From the NCBI RefSeq assembly GCF_902498185.1, contig NZ_CABVIX010000008.1, positions 1-64,000 of the forward strand: a stretch of 64,000 bases of DNA, given 5' to 3'. Of this stretch, positions 1-6,562 are shown piece after piece (the stretch's first letter is position 1; each line of letters begins with the position of its first letter). The notes beneath the pieces were generated by a model. That model did not search any database, had not been told where the DNA came from, and saw only the letters and a list, made by a program, of their open reading frames with translations. A program made the translations under genes and the position numbers. The stretch comes from Pseudomonas fluorescens (lineage in GTDB: Bacteria; Pseudomonadota; Gammaproteobacteria; Pseudomonadales; Pseudomonadaceae).

Positions 1-327
1 TTTGGGATAAGAAGTTCTTTGGCGCATGGCAATCCTGACGGTAAGGGCGATGGTGTCCACCTGTTTTTAAGTGGAGAACATCGCCCTTATCGAAGGTATC
101 GGCTAGGTGTCTTTGCCGGACGCTTACGTGCGAGGGGCCGGACTACAGTTTCATCAATATTTACATGCGTAAACATTTCGGCAATGGATACCACAACCTC
201 TGTCACACTGTGGGTAAAGGTTAGCGGAAATAGGCTTCTAATGAAGGCTGGCGGCGCAGCGCCGACCGTAAGGCGTACGTCAACCAGGTAAAGGCGACTT
301 ATGGTTACATTCCTGCAGGAATATTAA
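1..327. other. No supportable gene; decayed sequence
   Basis: All reading frames here are short or interrupted, and I recognise no protein. One plus-strand frame (positions divisible by 3) gives plausible protein-like stretches near 3-35 and 117-225 but carries stops between them, which suggests remains of an older gene. No ribosome binding site precedes any ATG convincingly. Together with the frameshifted regulator downstream, this looks like the eroded edge of an accessory region. I cannot name the ancestral gene. Confidence 0.4.
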
Positions 328-516
328 TTACAGCTCAGATCCCTTTTTTATCGCAACTCCTGCATTGACATTAAGACCATTCAACTCCCATGGCAATAGA
401 ATTGGGTCGTAGGACACTTCGCTTATGCATGTAGGATTTTTTCTCGGAGCATAGCCTACATTCCAATCACTCTTCCTCCAAGTCACTAAATCACCAGAGC
501 TTTCAAGCGAATACAT
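328..516 (-). CDS. Hypothetical 62-aa ORF overlapping the XRE pseudogene
   Basis: This short ORF starts at an ATG inside the last codons of the frameshifted XRE gene, overlapping it by 14 bp, an arrangement typical of translationally coupled antitoxin-toxin or regulator-partner pairs. The product (begins MYSLESSG, ends KKGSEL) has no signal peptide, membrane segment or motif I recognise. It may be the 5' stub of a longer partner gene whose remainder has been lost, or a chance ORF. No upstream Shine-Dalgarno sequence is obvious apart from the coupling. Confidence 0.3.
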   Translation of the reverse strand: MYSLESSGDLVTWRKSDWNVGYAPRKNPTCISEVSYDPILLPWELNGLNVNAGVAIKKGSEL

Positions 517-755
517 CGCTCAACTCTTCCAGCGTAGGCAATCGCCGCGGCCCGACTTCAAGCTCGCATCCAAGGGCAGTCAATGCCCGACAGTAGTAAA
601 ACATCGCAACAGATATGGAGCCTTTCTCCAGTTTGCTCAGCTTCTGTCGAGTGATGCCCAGCCGCTTGGCGAACTGGACCTTTGTTCATGCCGCGATGCT
701 TGCGCATCTCGGCGATACTTCTCCCTAGCCGTTCAGCAATCAGTGATTCGTACAT
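503..755 (-). pseudogene. XRE/HipB-like HTH regulator, frameshifted
   Basis: Read from the ATG at 755 the protein starts MYESLIAERL and carries the beginning of a helix-turn-helix. The frame then breaks near 681-685 (minus-strand run AACAAAGG). Removing one base restores an 83-aa protein with a complete XRE fold: a QFAKRLGITRQKLSKLEKG recognition region, then MFYYCRALTALGCELEV and the ending LEELSDVFA, with stop at 503. XRE proteins of this size usually act as antitoxins or autorepressors (HipB/HigA type). The unshifted frame runs on to a 558 stop with non-homologous residues. A sequencing error or a genuine inactivating +1 insertion are both possible. Direct repeats overlap its start region. 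Confidence 0.72.
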
Positions 756-798
756 GTTACGCATACCTGACATTATTATTGGAATGTTACGCATACCT
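754..798 (-). promoter_or_regulatory. Tandem 15-bp direct repeats at the XRE gene start
   Basis: AGGTATGCGTAACAT on the minus strand occurs twice, at 784-798 and 754-768, exactly 30 bp apart (about three helical turns). The second copy overlaps the start codon region of the XRE pseudogene. Spaced identical repeats at the start of an XRE gene are what an autoregulatory operator would look like. Binding itself is inference. Confidence 0.5.
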
Positions 799-829
799 AC
801 CACTGAGCGATCCTGATTACGGCTATGGA

Positions 830-1714
830 TTACCGTCTCGAATCAACCCGCTGCCCAGCAATCGAGCGCCGCTGCCCAAGCCTACTCATCCACACCGACC
901 CAAGAATCACACCTCCCCCCACCAGCAGCCGCCCCAGCGGCTCGTCCTGGTTCCAGATCAACAGATTGATCAACAACCCCACCGGCACATGCAGGTTATT
1001 CATCACCGCCAGCGTCGCACCGGGGACCATGCAGGCGCCCTTGTTCCACCAGTAGAGGCCAAGGGCGGTCGGGCACAGGCCGAGAAACAGCAGCACCAGC
1101 CATTGCACGTCAGTGCTGGGCAGGTGCTGGCTGTTGCCGAACAGCAGGAAGGCTGGCAGCACGACGAGCAAGGCGCCGAGGTAGAAGTAGCCGAAACGCC
1201 GGTAATGCGGCAGGTCGCTGGGATTGCGGGCGATAAGGTGACGGTACAGCACCTGCCCGGCAGCGTAGGTGAAGTTGGCCAATTGGAGCAGCAGGAAACC
1301 GATGAAGAAGTCGCCGGTGATGCTGTCGAAGCGGATCACGGCGGCCCCCGCGACGGCCACCAGGGCGGCGACCAGGGCCCAGGGATTGAAGCGGCGGTTG
1401 AGGGCGTCTTCGATCAGGGTGACGTGCAGTGGGGTGAGGATGGTGAACAGCAGCACCTCGGGCACGGTGAGCACGCGGAAGCTCAGGTACAGGCACACGT
1501 AGGTGATGCCATATTGCAGTGCGCCGATCAGCAGCATGGAACGCATGAAGCGTGGCTCGACCTGGCGCCAGCGGGTCAGCGGCAGGAACACCAGCCCGGC
1601 CAGCACCACGCGGGCGAGTACGGCGAAGTAGCTGTCGACGTGGCCGGCCAGGTATTCGCCAATCAGGCTGAAGGAAAACGCCTGGATCAGCGCGACGATA
1701 ATCAGGTAGCCCAT
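830..1714 (-). CDS. EamA/DMT-family transporter
   Basis: The 294-aa product is almost entirely hydrophobic, with about ten predicted transmembrane helices in two EamA-like halves (roughly residues 3-130 and 145-280), the normal size of drug/metabolite transporters. Starting at the N-terminus it reads MGYLIIVALIQAFSFSLIGE. The conserved feature of the second half is TALGLYWWNKG followed by two helices, and the tail is basic and cytoplasmic. Such proteins export or exchange small metabolites, amino acids or amines across the inner membrane; the substrate cannot be read from the sequence. It lies downstream of azoR on the same strand, separated by a strong hairpin, so it is probably transcribed separately. 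Confidence 0.85.
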   Translation of the reverse strand: MGYLIIVALIQAFSFSLIGEYLAGHVDSYFAVLARVVLAGLVFLPLTRWRQVEPRFMRSMLLIGALQYGITYVCLYLSFRVLTVPEVLLFTILTPLHVTLIEDALNRRFNPWALVAALVAVAGAAVIRFDSITGDFFIGFLLLQLANFTYAAGQVLYRHLIARNPSDLPHYRRFGYFYLGALLVVLPAFLLFGNSQHLPSTDVQWLVLLFLGLCPTALGLYWWNKGACMVPGATLAVMNNLHVPVGLLINLLIWNQDEPLGRLLVGGGVILGSVWMSRLGQRRSIAGQRVDSRR

Positions 1715-1786
1715 GGGTGGCCCTCGGAAAACAAGGCGGGGACCTTAGCGGGTTGAGTGGGCTTGGGCAACAGCTGCATCGACGGT

Positions 1787-1816
1787 GCCCTTTCGCTGGC
1801 TTGTCAGCGAAAGGGC
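1787..1816 (-). terminator. Perfect 12-bp hairpin, azoR terminator or REP-like unit
   Basis: GCCCTTTCGCTG (1787-1798) and its exact complement (1805-1816) enclose a 6-base loop, starting 10 bp beyond the azoR stop codon. A long T-run is absent, so it could be an intrinsic terminator of modest strength or a REP-type extragenic palindrome, both common after Pseudomonas genes. Confidence 0.6.
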
Positions 1817-1825
1817 CGGTACGGC

Positions 1826-2425
1826 TCAAGCCACCGCGGCAAGCTGGGCCTTGGCCTGGTTCAGGCCTTTCTCGTGGAAGTCGCCGCTCATGTTCAGGCC
1901 TTCGGCGTGGATGAAGGTCACATCGTGGATGCCGATGAAGCCCAGCACCTGGCGCAGGTACGGTTCCTGGTGGTCGGTGACGGCGCCGGCGTGGATGCCG
2001 CCACGGGCCGTCAGTACGTAGGCGCGCTTGCCCGTGAGCAGGCCTTGCGGGCCGGTAGGGGTGTACTTGAAGGTGATGCCGGCGCGCAGCACGTGGTCCA
2101 GCCAGGCCTTGAGCGTGCTGGGTATCGCGAAGTTGTACATCGGCGCGGCAAGCACCAGCACATCGGCCGCCAGCACCTCATCGGTCAGCTCGTTGGAGCG
2201 CGCCAGGGCCTGCAGCTCGTCGCTGCTACGCTGGTCTTCAGGCTTCACCCAGCCGCCAAGCAGATTGGCGTCCAGGTGCGGCACTGGGTTGACGGCCAGA
2301 TCCCGCACTGTGACCGCGTCCGCCGGATGCGCCGCTTGCCACTGCTGGATGAAATCGCGGGTCAGTTGGCGAGAAACGGAATCCTGCTGGCGGGCGCTGC
2401 TTTCGATGATCAATACGCGGGACAT
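1826..2425 (-). CDS. azoR: FMN-dependent NADH-azoreductase
   Basis: This 199-aa flavodoxin-fold NAD(P)H:quinone/azo reductase begins MSRVLIIESSARQQDSVSR, the FMN-phosphate-binding loop of AzoR. It has the flavin-contacting APMYNFAIPSTLKAWLDH segment at about residues 95-112 and the TARGG motif near 140, all typical of the family, and family length is about 200 aa. AzoR reduces azo dyes, quinones and nitro compounds with NADH in the cytoplasm and helps with quinone and thiol stress. I chose the ATG at 2425 because GGAGG precedes it at good spacing; an upstream in-frame ATG at 2479 would add 18 residues without homology. Monocistronic, with a strong hairpin downstream. Confidence 0.93.
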   Translation of the reverse strand: MSRVLIIESSARQQDSVSRQLTRDFIQQWQAAHPADAVTVRDLAVNPVPHLDANLLGGWVKPEDQRSSDELQALARSNELTDEVLAADVLVLAAPMYNFAIPSTLKAWLDHVLRAGITFKYTPTGPQGLLTGKRAYVLTARGGIHAGAVTDHQEPYLRQVLGFIGIHDVTFIHAEGLNMSGDFHEKGLNQAKAQLAAVA

Positions 2426-2534
2426 GGTTGCCTCCATCGGCATAAAGGGCTGCGATTCGATGAAGGTAAGATTATCCATTGACCTATCGATAAAAAAGCG
2501 TAAAAAGTGGGGCGAACATATCGATCAATCCGTT

Positions 2535-2849
2535 CTATTGCGGTTTGCAGTCCAGCGCGATCCGCAGCTTGATGATCTGCCGGTTGAACTTGGCATTCAC
2601 ATCCACGCTGTTGCCGGCAGGCACCTGCACCCGGCGCACGCGGGGCGCCTCGGGGCCGTTGCGGAAGGTCACCCGGCACTGGGCAGGCACTTGCCCATAG
2701 TTGTTGAGGGTGATCGAGCCCATGTCCCGGTCCGTGTCGTAGGGGGTGTAGTCGATCTTCACGCCGGTGATCTGTTTCTCGACATCGATGGGATAGGCAA
2801 TGGCGCTCAGGGGCAGTAGCAACAGCAGTACCGCACAACTCTTCTTCAT
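2535..2849 (-). CDS. Small periplasmic protein, conserved hypothetical
   Basis: This 104-aa protein has a clear signal peptide (MKKSCAVLLLLLPLSAIAYP, cleavage after AIA) and a mature domain rich in beta-strand patterning, with single cysteines near residues 60 and 101 that could form a disulfide. Pseudomonas annotations sometimes call relatives 3-phosphoglycerate kinase, which is clearly wrong: there is no kinase motif and the size is a quarter of that enzyme. The function is unknown; a periplasmic chaperone-like or pilus-like beta fold is possible but unproven. AAGGAG lies 8 bp before the ATG, exactly where the right end of the TnpB element stops, so the native promoter has probably been displaced by the insertion. 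Confidence 0.8.
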   Translation of the reverse strand: MKKSCAVLLLLLPLSAIAYPIDVEKQITGVKIDYTPYDTDRDMGSITLNNYGQVPAQCRVTFRNGPEAPRVRRVQVPAGNSVDVNAKFNRQIIKLRIALDCKPQ

Positions 2850-2861
2850 ATGGCGCTCTCC

Positions 2862-2990
2862 TTGACGTCCTCCCCCACCTCGATCTTCGATCGCCGCCTT
2901 AGCCGGGAAGGAAGGGGATTCCTGCTTCACCGAGCACAGCCTCAGGCTACTTGAGCCGTCGGTCTTACACGCTCTCCACAGGCTAGCACC
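2862..2990 (-). ncRNA. Candidate omega-RNA (reRNA) region of TnpB
   Basis: In characterised TnpB systems the guide RNA overlaps the 3' end of tnpB and runs through the right end, and its guide is the first bases outside the element. Here that would be the tnpB 3' end plus the structured 2862-2941 segment, with a guide reading into 2861 and below, across the Shine-Dalgarno sequence and start codon of the 104-aa gene. The sequence contains short complementary G- and C-rich arms (2871-2876 with 2912-2917), but I have not folded it. The assignment is by position only. Confidence 0.35.
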
Positions 2991-4072
2991 GTGAGTCCCA
3001 CGGCTCGTATGTTCTTTGCAGCATTGGTATCGCGGTCGTGCTTTTCACCACAGACTGGACATGTCCAACTGCGAGTGGAGAGCGCGAGTTTTTGCAGTAC
3101 ATGGCCACATCCCGAGCACGTCTTACTGCTGGGATACCACTGATCTATTTTGACCAGTTGGCGACCAGCCCAATCACCCTTGTAGTCGAGATGGCGCACG
3201 AACTCGCCCCAACCAGCATCGGCGATAGCTTTCGCCAACTTGGGGTTCCTGATCATGTTTTTCACTTTCAGCGACTCGACGCAGATCACTTGGTTTTCGT
3301 TGATCAATCTGCGGGACACCTGGTGAAGGTTGTCCTGGCGAGTATCTGAAATTTTTGCATGAAGCCTGGCCACCTTGCGTTTAGCTTTGAGACGGTTGGC
3401 CGAGCCGAGCTTCTTCTTTGCCAACCTACGCTGCAGCAGGGCGAGCTGGGCAGCGTATTTGGCCGTATGTCTGGGATTGGGCTCCTTCACCCCATTGCAG
3501 CGGGTGAAGAGATCAGTGAGGCCCAGATCGATACCGACCATCAGCGGTGAGACGGGGAGCTTTTCAGGCTCAAACTCACACAGGCATGAGACGAAATAGC
3601 GCCCTGCACAGTCCCTGGAGACCGTCACAGTCGAAGGGGCGCTAGGCAGATCGCGGCTCCACCGGACATCCAACGGTACCTTGCTCTTGGCCAGGAACAG
3701 CTGGCCACCCACATATTTGAAAGCGCTGCGGGTGAATTCAGCAGACTGGCGATGGTGTTTCTTCTTGTACGAAGGGTAACCCGCCCGCTTTTCGAAGAAA
3801 TTGGTGAAGGCCGTCTGTTGATGACGTAGCACCTGCTGCAGCGGCACGCACGACACGTCATTGAGCCAGGCTTTCTCTGGGTCTTTCTTGAGCAGCGTGA
3901 GCGCAGCATTGGCCTCTCTAAAGCCAATTCGTGCCTTATCCTCTGCGTAAGCTTTGGAGCGAAAATCCAGGATGTGATTATACACAAACCGCACGCAGCC
4001 AAAGGTTTTCTCTAGCAGCAGCTTCTGTTCTGCAGTCGGATAAACCCTGAATTTATAGGCGCGTTTGCTCAT
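2942..4072 (-). CDS. tnpB: TnpB RNA-guided endonuclease, OrfB family
   Basis: The 376-aa protein is a complete TnpB. Its N-terminal HTH_OrfB-type region begins with YKFRVYPTAEQKLLLEKTFG. The RuvC-like nuclease motifs follow as GIDLGLTDL (Asp about 182), VICVESLKVKNM (Glu about 266) and HDRDTNAAKNI (Asp about 348). The zinc ribbon is CSGCG...CPVCG (Cys 319, 322, 338, 341). All catalytic and zinc residues are present, so the enzyme should be active. Characterised TnpBs cut double-stranded DNA next to a transposon-associated motif, using a guide RNA from the element's right end, and help retain the element at its donor site. A LexA-like box lies 21 bp before the ATG. No tnpA is nearby. Confidence 0.95.
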   Translation of the reverse strand: MSKRAYKFRVYPTAEQKLLLEKTFGCVRFVYNHILDFRSKAYAEDKARIGFREANAALTLLKKDPEKAWLNDVSCVPLQQVLRHQQTAFTNFFEKRAGYPSYKKKHHRQSAEFTRSAFKYVGGQLFLAKSKVPLDVRWSRDLPSAPSTVTVSRDCAGRYFVSCLCEFEPEKLPVSPLMVGIDLGLTDLFTRCNGVKEPNPRHTAKYAAQLALLQRRLAKKKLGSANRLKAKRKVARLHAKISDTRQDNLHQVSRRLINENQVICVESLKVKNMIRNPKLAKAIADAGWGEFVRHLDYKGDWAGRQLVKIDQWYPSSKTCSGCGHVLQKLALSTRSWTCPVCGEKHDRDTNAAKNIRAVGLTVLACGERVRPTAQVA

Positions 4073-4092
4073 GGGTCGATGATGCCATTAAG

Positions 4093-4108
4093 CTGTATAT
4101 ATGCACAG
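4093..4108 (-). promoter_or_regulatory. LexA-like (SOS) box upstream of tnpB
   Basis: CTGTATATATGCACAG is a 16-bp near-palindrome of the form CTGT-N8-ACAG, differing from the gammaproteobacterial LexA consensus only in two central bases. It lies within the element's left end, 21 bp before the tnpB start, and its TATATA core could be the tnpB -10 region. LexA binding is inference; an intrinsically AT-rich transposon end could give the same pattern. Confidence 0.45.
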
Positions 4109-4210
4109 ACTTTGCGGCTCCGCCGCGCTCCTTTCTCTCCTACCTGAAGGAAGGGGTTTCTCGGAGCCATTTGGATGAAAGAGCGCAGCTTAGGACAACA
4201 GGAGCCGTAC

Positions 4211-5134
4211 ATGAAAGCGCCGCGCGTTACCCTGGACCAGTGGAGGACCTTGCAGGCGGTGGTCGATCACGGCGGATTTGCCCAGGCAGCCGATGCCTTG
4301 CACCGTTCGCAATCATCGGTCAGCTACACCGTGGCGCGCATGCAGGAGCAACTCGGTGTGCCGCTGTTGCGCATCGACGGGCGCAAGGCGGTGCTGACCG
4401 AGGCCGGCAGTGTGCTGCTGCGCCGCTCTCGCCAACTGGTCAAGCAGGCCAGCCAGCTCGAAGACCTGGCGCACCACATGGAACAGGGATGGGAGGCCGA
4501 GGTGCGCCTGGTGGTCGATGCCGCCTACCCCAGCGCCCGGCTGGTACGCGCCTTGAGCGCGTTCATGCCGCAGAGCCGCGGCTGCCGCGTGCGCCTGCGC
4601 GAAGAGGTGCTGTCAGGGGTCGAGGAGGTCCTGCAGGATGGCATCGCCGACCTTGCCATCAGCGCCGTGAGCATCCCGGGCTACCTGGGCAATGAGCTGA
4701 GCGCCGTCGAATTCGTCGCCGTCGCCCACCCCGAGCATCCCTTGCACCGCCTGGGACGGGAACTGAATTTCCAGGACCTCGAAAGCCAGTTGCAGGTGGT
4801 GATCCGGGACTCGGGCCGGGCTCAGCCCCGGGATGTCGGCTGGCTGGGCGCAGAACAGCGCTGGACCGTGGGCAGCCTGGCCACCGCCGCCACCTTCGTC
4901 GGCAGCGGCCTGGGCTTTGCCTGGCTGCCACGCCACCTGATCGAACGCGAACTGCGCGACGGCGTGCTCAAGCCGTTGCCCATGGATAAAGGTGGCAGCC
5001 GCCACCCGCTGTTCTACCTTTACTCCAACAAGGACAAGACCCTCGGCCCGGCCACGCAGATTCTCATCGAGCTGCTGCGCAATTTCGATACCGCGCCACT
5101 GGACGTGCCTTTCGCTGCTCCCGCCCAAGCCTGA
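4211..5134 (+). CDS. LysR-family transcriptional regulator
   Basis: The 307-aa regulator has an N-terminal winged HTH (residues about 4-62: VTLDQWRTLQAVVDHGGFAQ, then DALHRSQSSVSYTVARMQEQLG) and a LysR substrate-binding domain over residues 85-295. That domain resembles regulators of stress or metabolite genes, and the ligand cannot be inferred. The ATG at 4211 is preceded by AGGAG; an in-frame ATG at 4175 lies close to the TnpB element edge and lacks a good ribosome site. Fourteen bases downstream begins an alpha/beta hydrolase on the same strand, so the two are likely co-transcribed. The adjacent TnpB element probably removed or replaced part of the upstream regulatory DNA shared with the gene on the other side. 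Confidence 0.92.
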   Translation: MKAPRVTLDQWRTLQAVVDHGGFAQAADALHRSQSSVSYTVARMQEQLGVPLLRIDGRKAVLTEAGSVLLRRSRQLVKQASQLEDLAHHMEQGWEAEVRLVVDAAYPSARLVRALSAFMPQSRGCRVRLREEVLSGVEEVLQDGIADLAISAVSIPGYLGNELSAVEFVAVAHPEHPLHRLGRELNFQDLESQLQVVIRDSGRAQPRDVGWLGAEQRWTVGSLATAATFVGSGLGFAWLPRHLIERELRDGVLKPLPMDKGGSRHPLFYLYSNKDKTLGPATQILIELLRNFDTAPLDVPFAAPAQA

Positions 5135-5147
5135 AAGGACTGCGCCC

Positions 5148-5960
5148 ATGGCCTTTTTCGAACACGAAGGTTGCTCGCTGCACTACGAGGAATATGGTCA
5201 GGGCGAGCCCGTGGTATTGCTCCATGGATTGGGCTCCAGTTGCCAGGACTGGGAGCTCCAGGTACCCGAGCTTGCCCGCCATTACCGGCTGATCCTCATG
5301 GACATCCGGGGTCATGGCCGCTCGGACAAGCCGCGCGACGGCTACACCATCGCCACTTTCAGCGAAGACCTGCTGGCCCTGCTGGAACATCTGCAGACCG
5401 GGCCTGTGCACTTCATCGGGCTGTCCATGGGCGGCATGGTCGGCTTCCAGTTCGCCGTCGACCATCCCGGCTGGCTGCGCAGCCTGTGCATCGTCAACAG
5501 TGCCCCGGAGGTCAAGCGCCGCACCCGCCAGGACTGGATCTGGTGGGCCAAGCGCTGGAGCATGGCGCGCATCCTCAGCGTCGAGACCGTGGGCAAGGGC
5601 CTGGCCCAGCGCCTGTTTCCCAAACCCCGGCAAGCCGACCTGCGGCGCAGGATGGCCGAGCGCTGGGCGCGCAACGACAAACGCGCCTACCTGGCCAGTT
5701 TCGATGCCATCGTCGACTGGGGCGTGGCGGAACGCATCAATCAGATCCGCTGTCCTACGCTGGTGATCAGTGCGGATCAGGATTACACCCCGATACAACT
5801 GAAGGAACGTTATGTGGCCCTGATACCTCAGGCGCGACTGGCGGTCATCGAGGATTCGCGGCACGCTACGCCGCTTGACCAACCTCAGGTATTCAACCAG
5901 ACCGTGCTGCAGTTTCTGGCAGCCGTATCCACCTCTCAAGGATCATTGAGCCCATGCTGA
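5148..5960 (+). CDS. Alpha/beta-fold hydrolase
   Basis: The 270-aa cytoplasmic hydrolase has the oxyanion-hole HG motif ([10 protein letters not shown], about residue 27) and a [11 protein letters not shown] strand-loop. The nucleophile elbow is GLSMGGM (Ser about 100), the acid-bearing region is ISADQDYTP (Asp about 212), and His about 240 ([12 protein letters not shown]) completes the triad. The closest general family is the 3-oxoadipate enol-lactonase/BioH/esterase group, and the natural substrate is not evident. The start codon follows AAAGGA. The C-terminus overlaps the ppiA start by 7 bp (ATG at 5954 inside its last codons), implying translational coupling in a LysR-hydrolase-cyclophilin run. 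Confidence 0.9.
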   Translation: MAFFEHEGCSLHYEEYGQGEPVVLLHGLGSSCQDWELQVPELARHYRLILMDIRGHGRSDKPRDGYTIATFSEDLLALLEHLQTGPVHFIGLSMGGMVGFQFAVDHPGWLRSLCIVNSAPEVKRRTRQDWIWWAKRWSMARILSVETVGKGLAQRLFPKPRQADLRRRMAERWARNDKRAYLASFDAIVDWGVAERINQIRCPTLVISADQDYTPIQLKERYVALIPQARLAVIEDSRHATPLDQPQVFNQTVLQFLAAVSTSQGSLSPC

Positions 5961-6508
5961 AGAAAATCCTCCTCGCCGCCTGCTCCGTCGCCTTCGCCAC
6001 CAGCCTGATGGCTGCAGAAAAGACCCATGTACTGCTGGACACCAGCGTTGGCCAGATCGAGGTCGAGCTCGACGGCGACAAGGCGCCGATCAGCACGAAG
6101 AACTTCCTCGAATACGTCGACAGCGGCTTCTACAACAACACCATCTTCCACCGCGTGATCCCGGGCTTCATGGTCCAGGGCGGCGGCTTCACCGACCAGA
6201 TGGTGCAGAAGAACACCCGCGACCCGATCCGCAACGAAGCGAGCAACGGCTTGCACAATGCCCGCGGCACCCTGTCCATGGCCCGTACCTCCAACCCGAA
6301 CTCCGCCACCAGCCAGTTCTTCATTAACGTTGCCGACAACGCGTTCCTCGATCCAGGCCGCGATGCCGGCTACGCCGTGTTCGCCAAGGTGACCAAGGGC
6401 ATGGAGGTGGTCGACCAGATCGTCAATTCGCCGACCACCGTCAAGAAGGGCATGCGCGATGTCCCGGCCGACCCTGTCTACATCAAATCCGCCAAGCGCC
6501 TCGACTGA
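5954..6508 (+). CDS. ppiA: Periplasmic peptidyl-prolyl cis-trans isomerase A (cyclophilin)
   Basis: The 184-aa precursor has a signal peptide ([22 protein letters not shown]) followed by a bacterial cyclophilin domain with the catalytic and cyclosporin-site motifs [29 protein letters not shown] and FLD. It catalyses cis-trans isomerisation of Xaa-Pro bonds and assists folding of exported proteins in the periplasm. Length and motifs match PpiA. It is translationally coupled to the upstream hydrolase; the ABC exporter gene follows after 54 bp. Nothing is missing from the active site. Confidence 0.95.
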   Translation: MLKKILLAACSVAFATSLMAAEKTHVLLDTSVGQIEVELDGDKAPISTKNFLEYVDSGFYNNTIFHRVIPGFMVQGGGFTDQMVQKNTRDPIRNEASNGLHNARGTLSMARTSNPNSATSQFFINVADNAFLDPGRDAGYAVFAKVTKGMEVVDQIVNSPTTVKKGMRDVPADPVYIKSAKRLD

Positions 6509-6562
6509 ACATGAGCATCACAGGGACGTGATCTCGATGCGCAGTCGAGCCGAACAGGAGTC

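Larger units (their letters stand above)
2862..4169 (-). mobile_element. Solitary TnpB element (IS200/IS605 superfamily)
   Basis: The element carries one complete tnpB and no tnpA transposase, so it is of the IS1341 or orphan-TnpB type. In tnpB orientation the left end holds an imperfect palindrome bounded by GGCTCCG/CGGAGCC (plus strand 4116-4122 and 4163-4169). The right end finishes in GGGGGAGGACGTCAA (2862-2876), a terminus I associate with this superfamily. The 11-mer CCCCTTCCTTC occurs once in each end in the same orientation (plus strand 4146-4156 and 2907-2917). The exact boundaries are inferred from these ends, since no empty site is available. Mobilisation would need a TnpA in trans. 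Confidence 0.7.

Noticed and set aside
2535-2849. 3-phosphoglycerate kinase
   Set aside because: A common misannotation. The 104-aa secreted protein has neither the length nor the motifs of that kinase.
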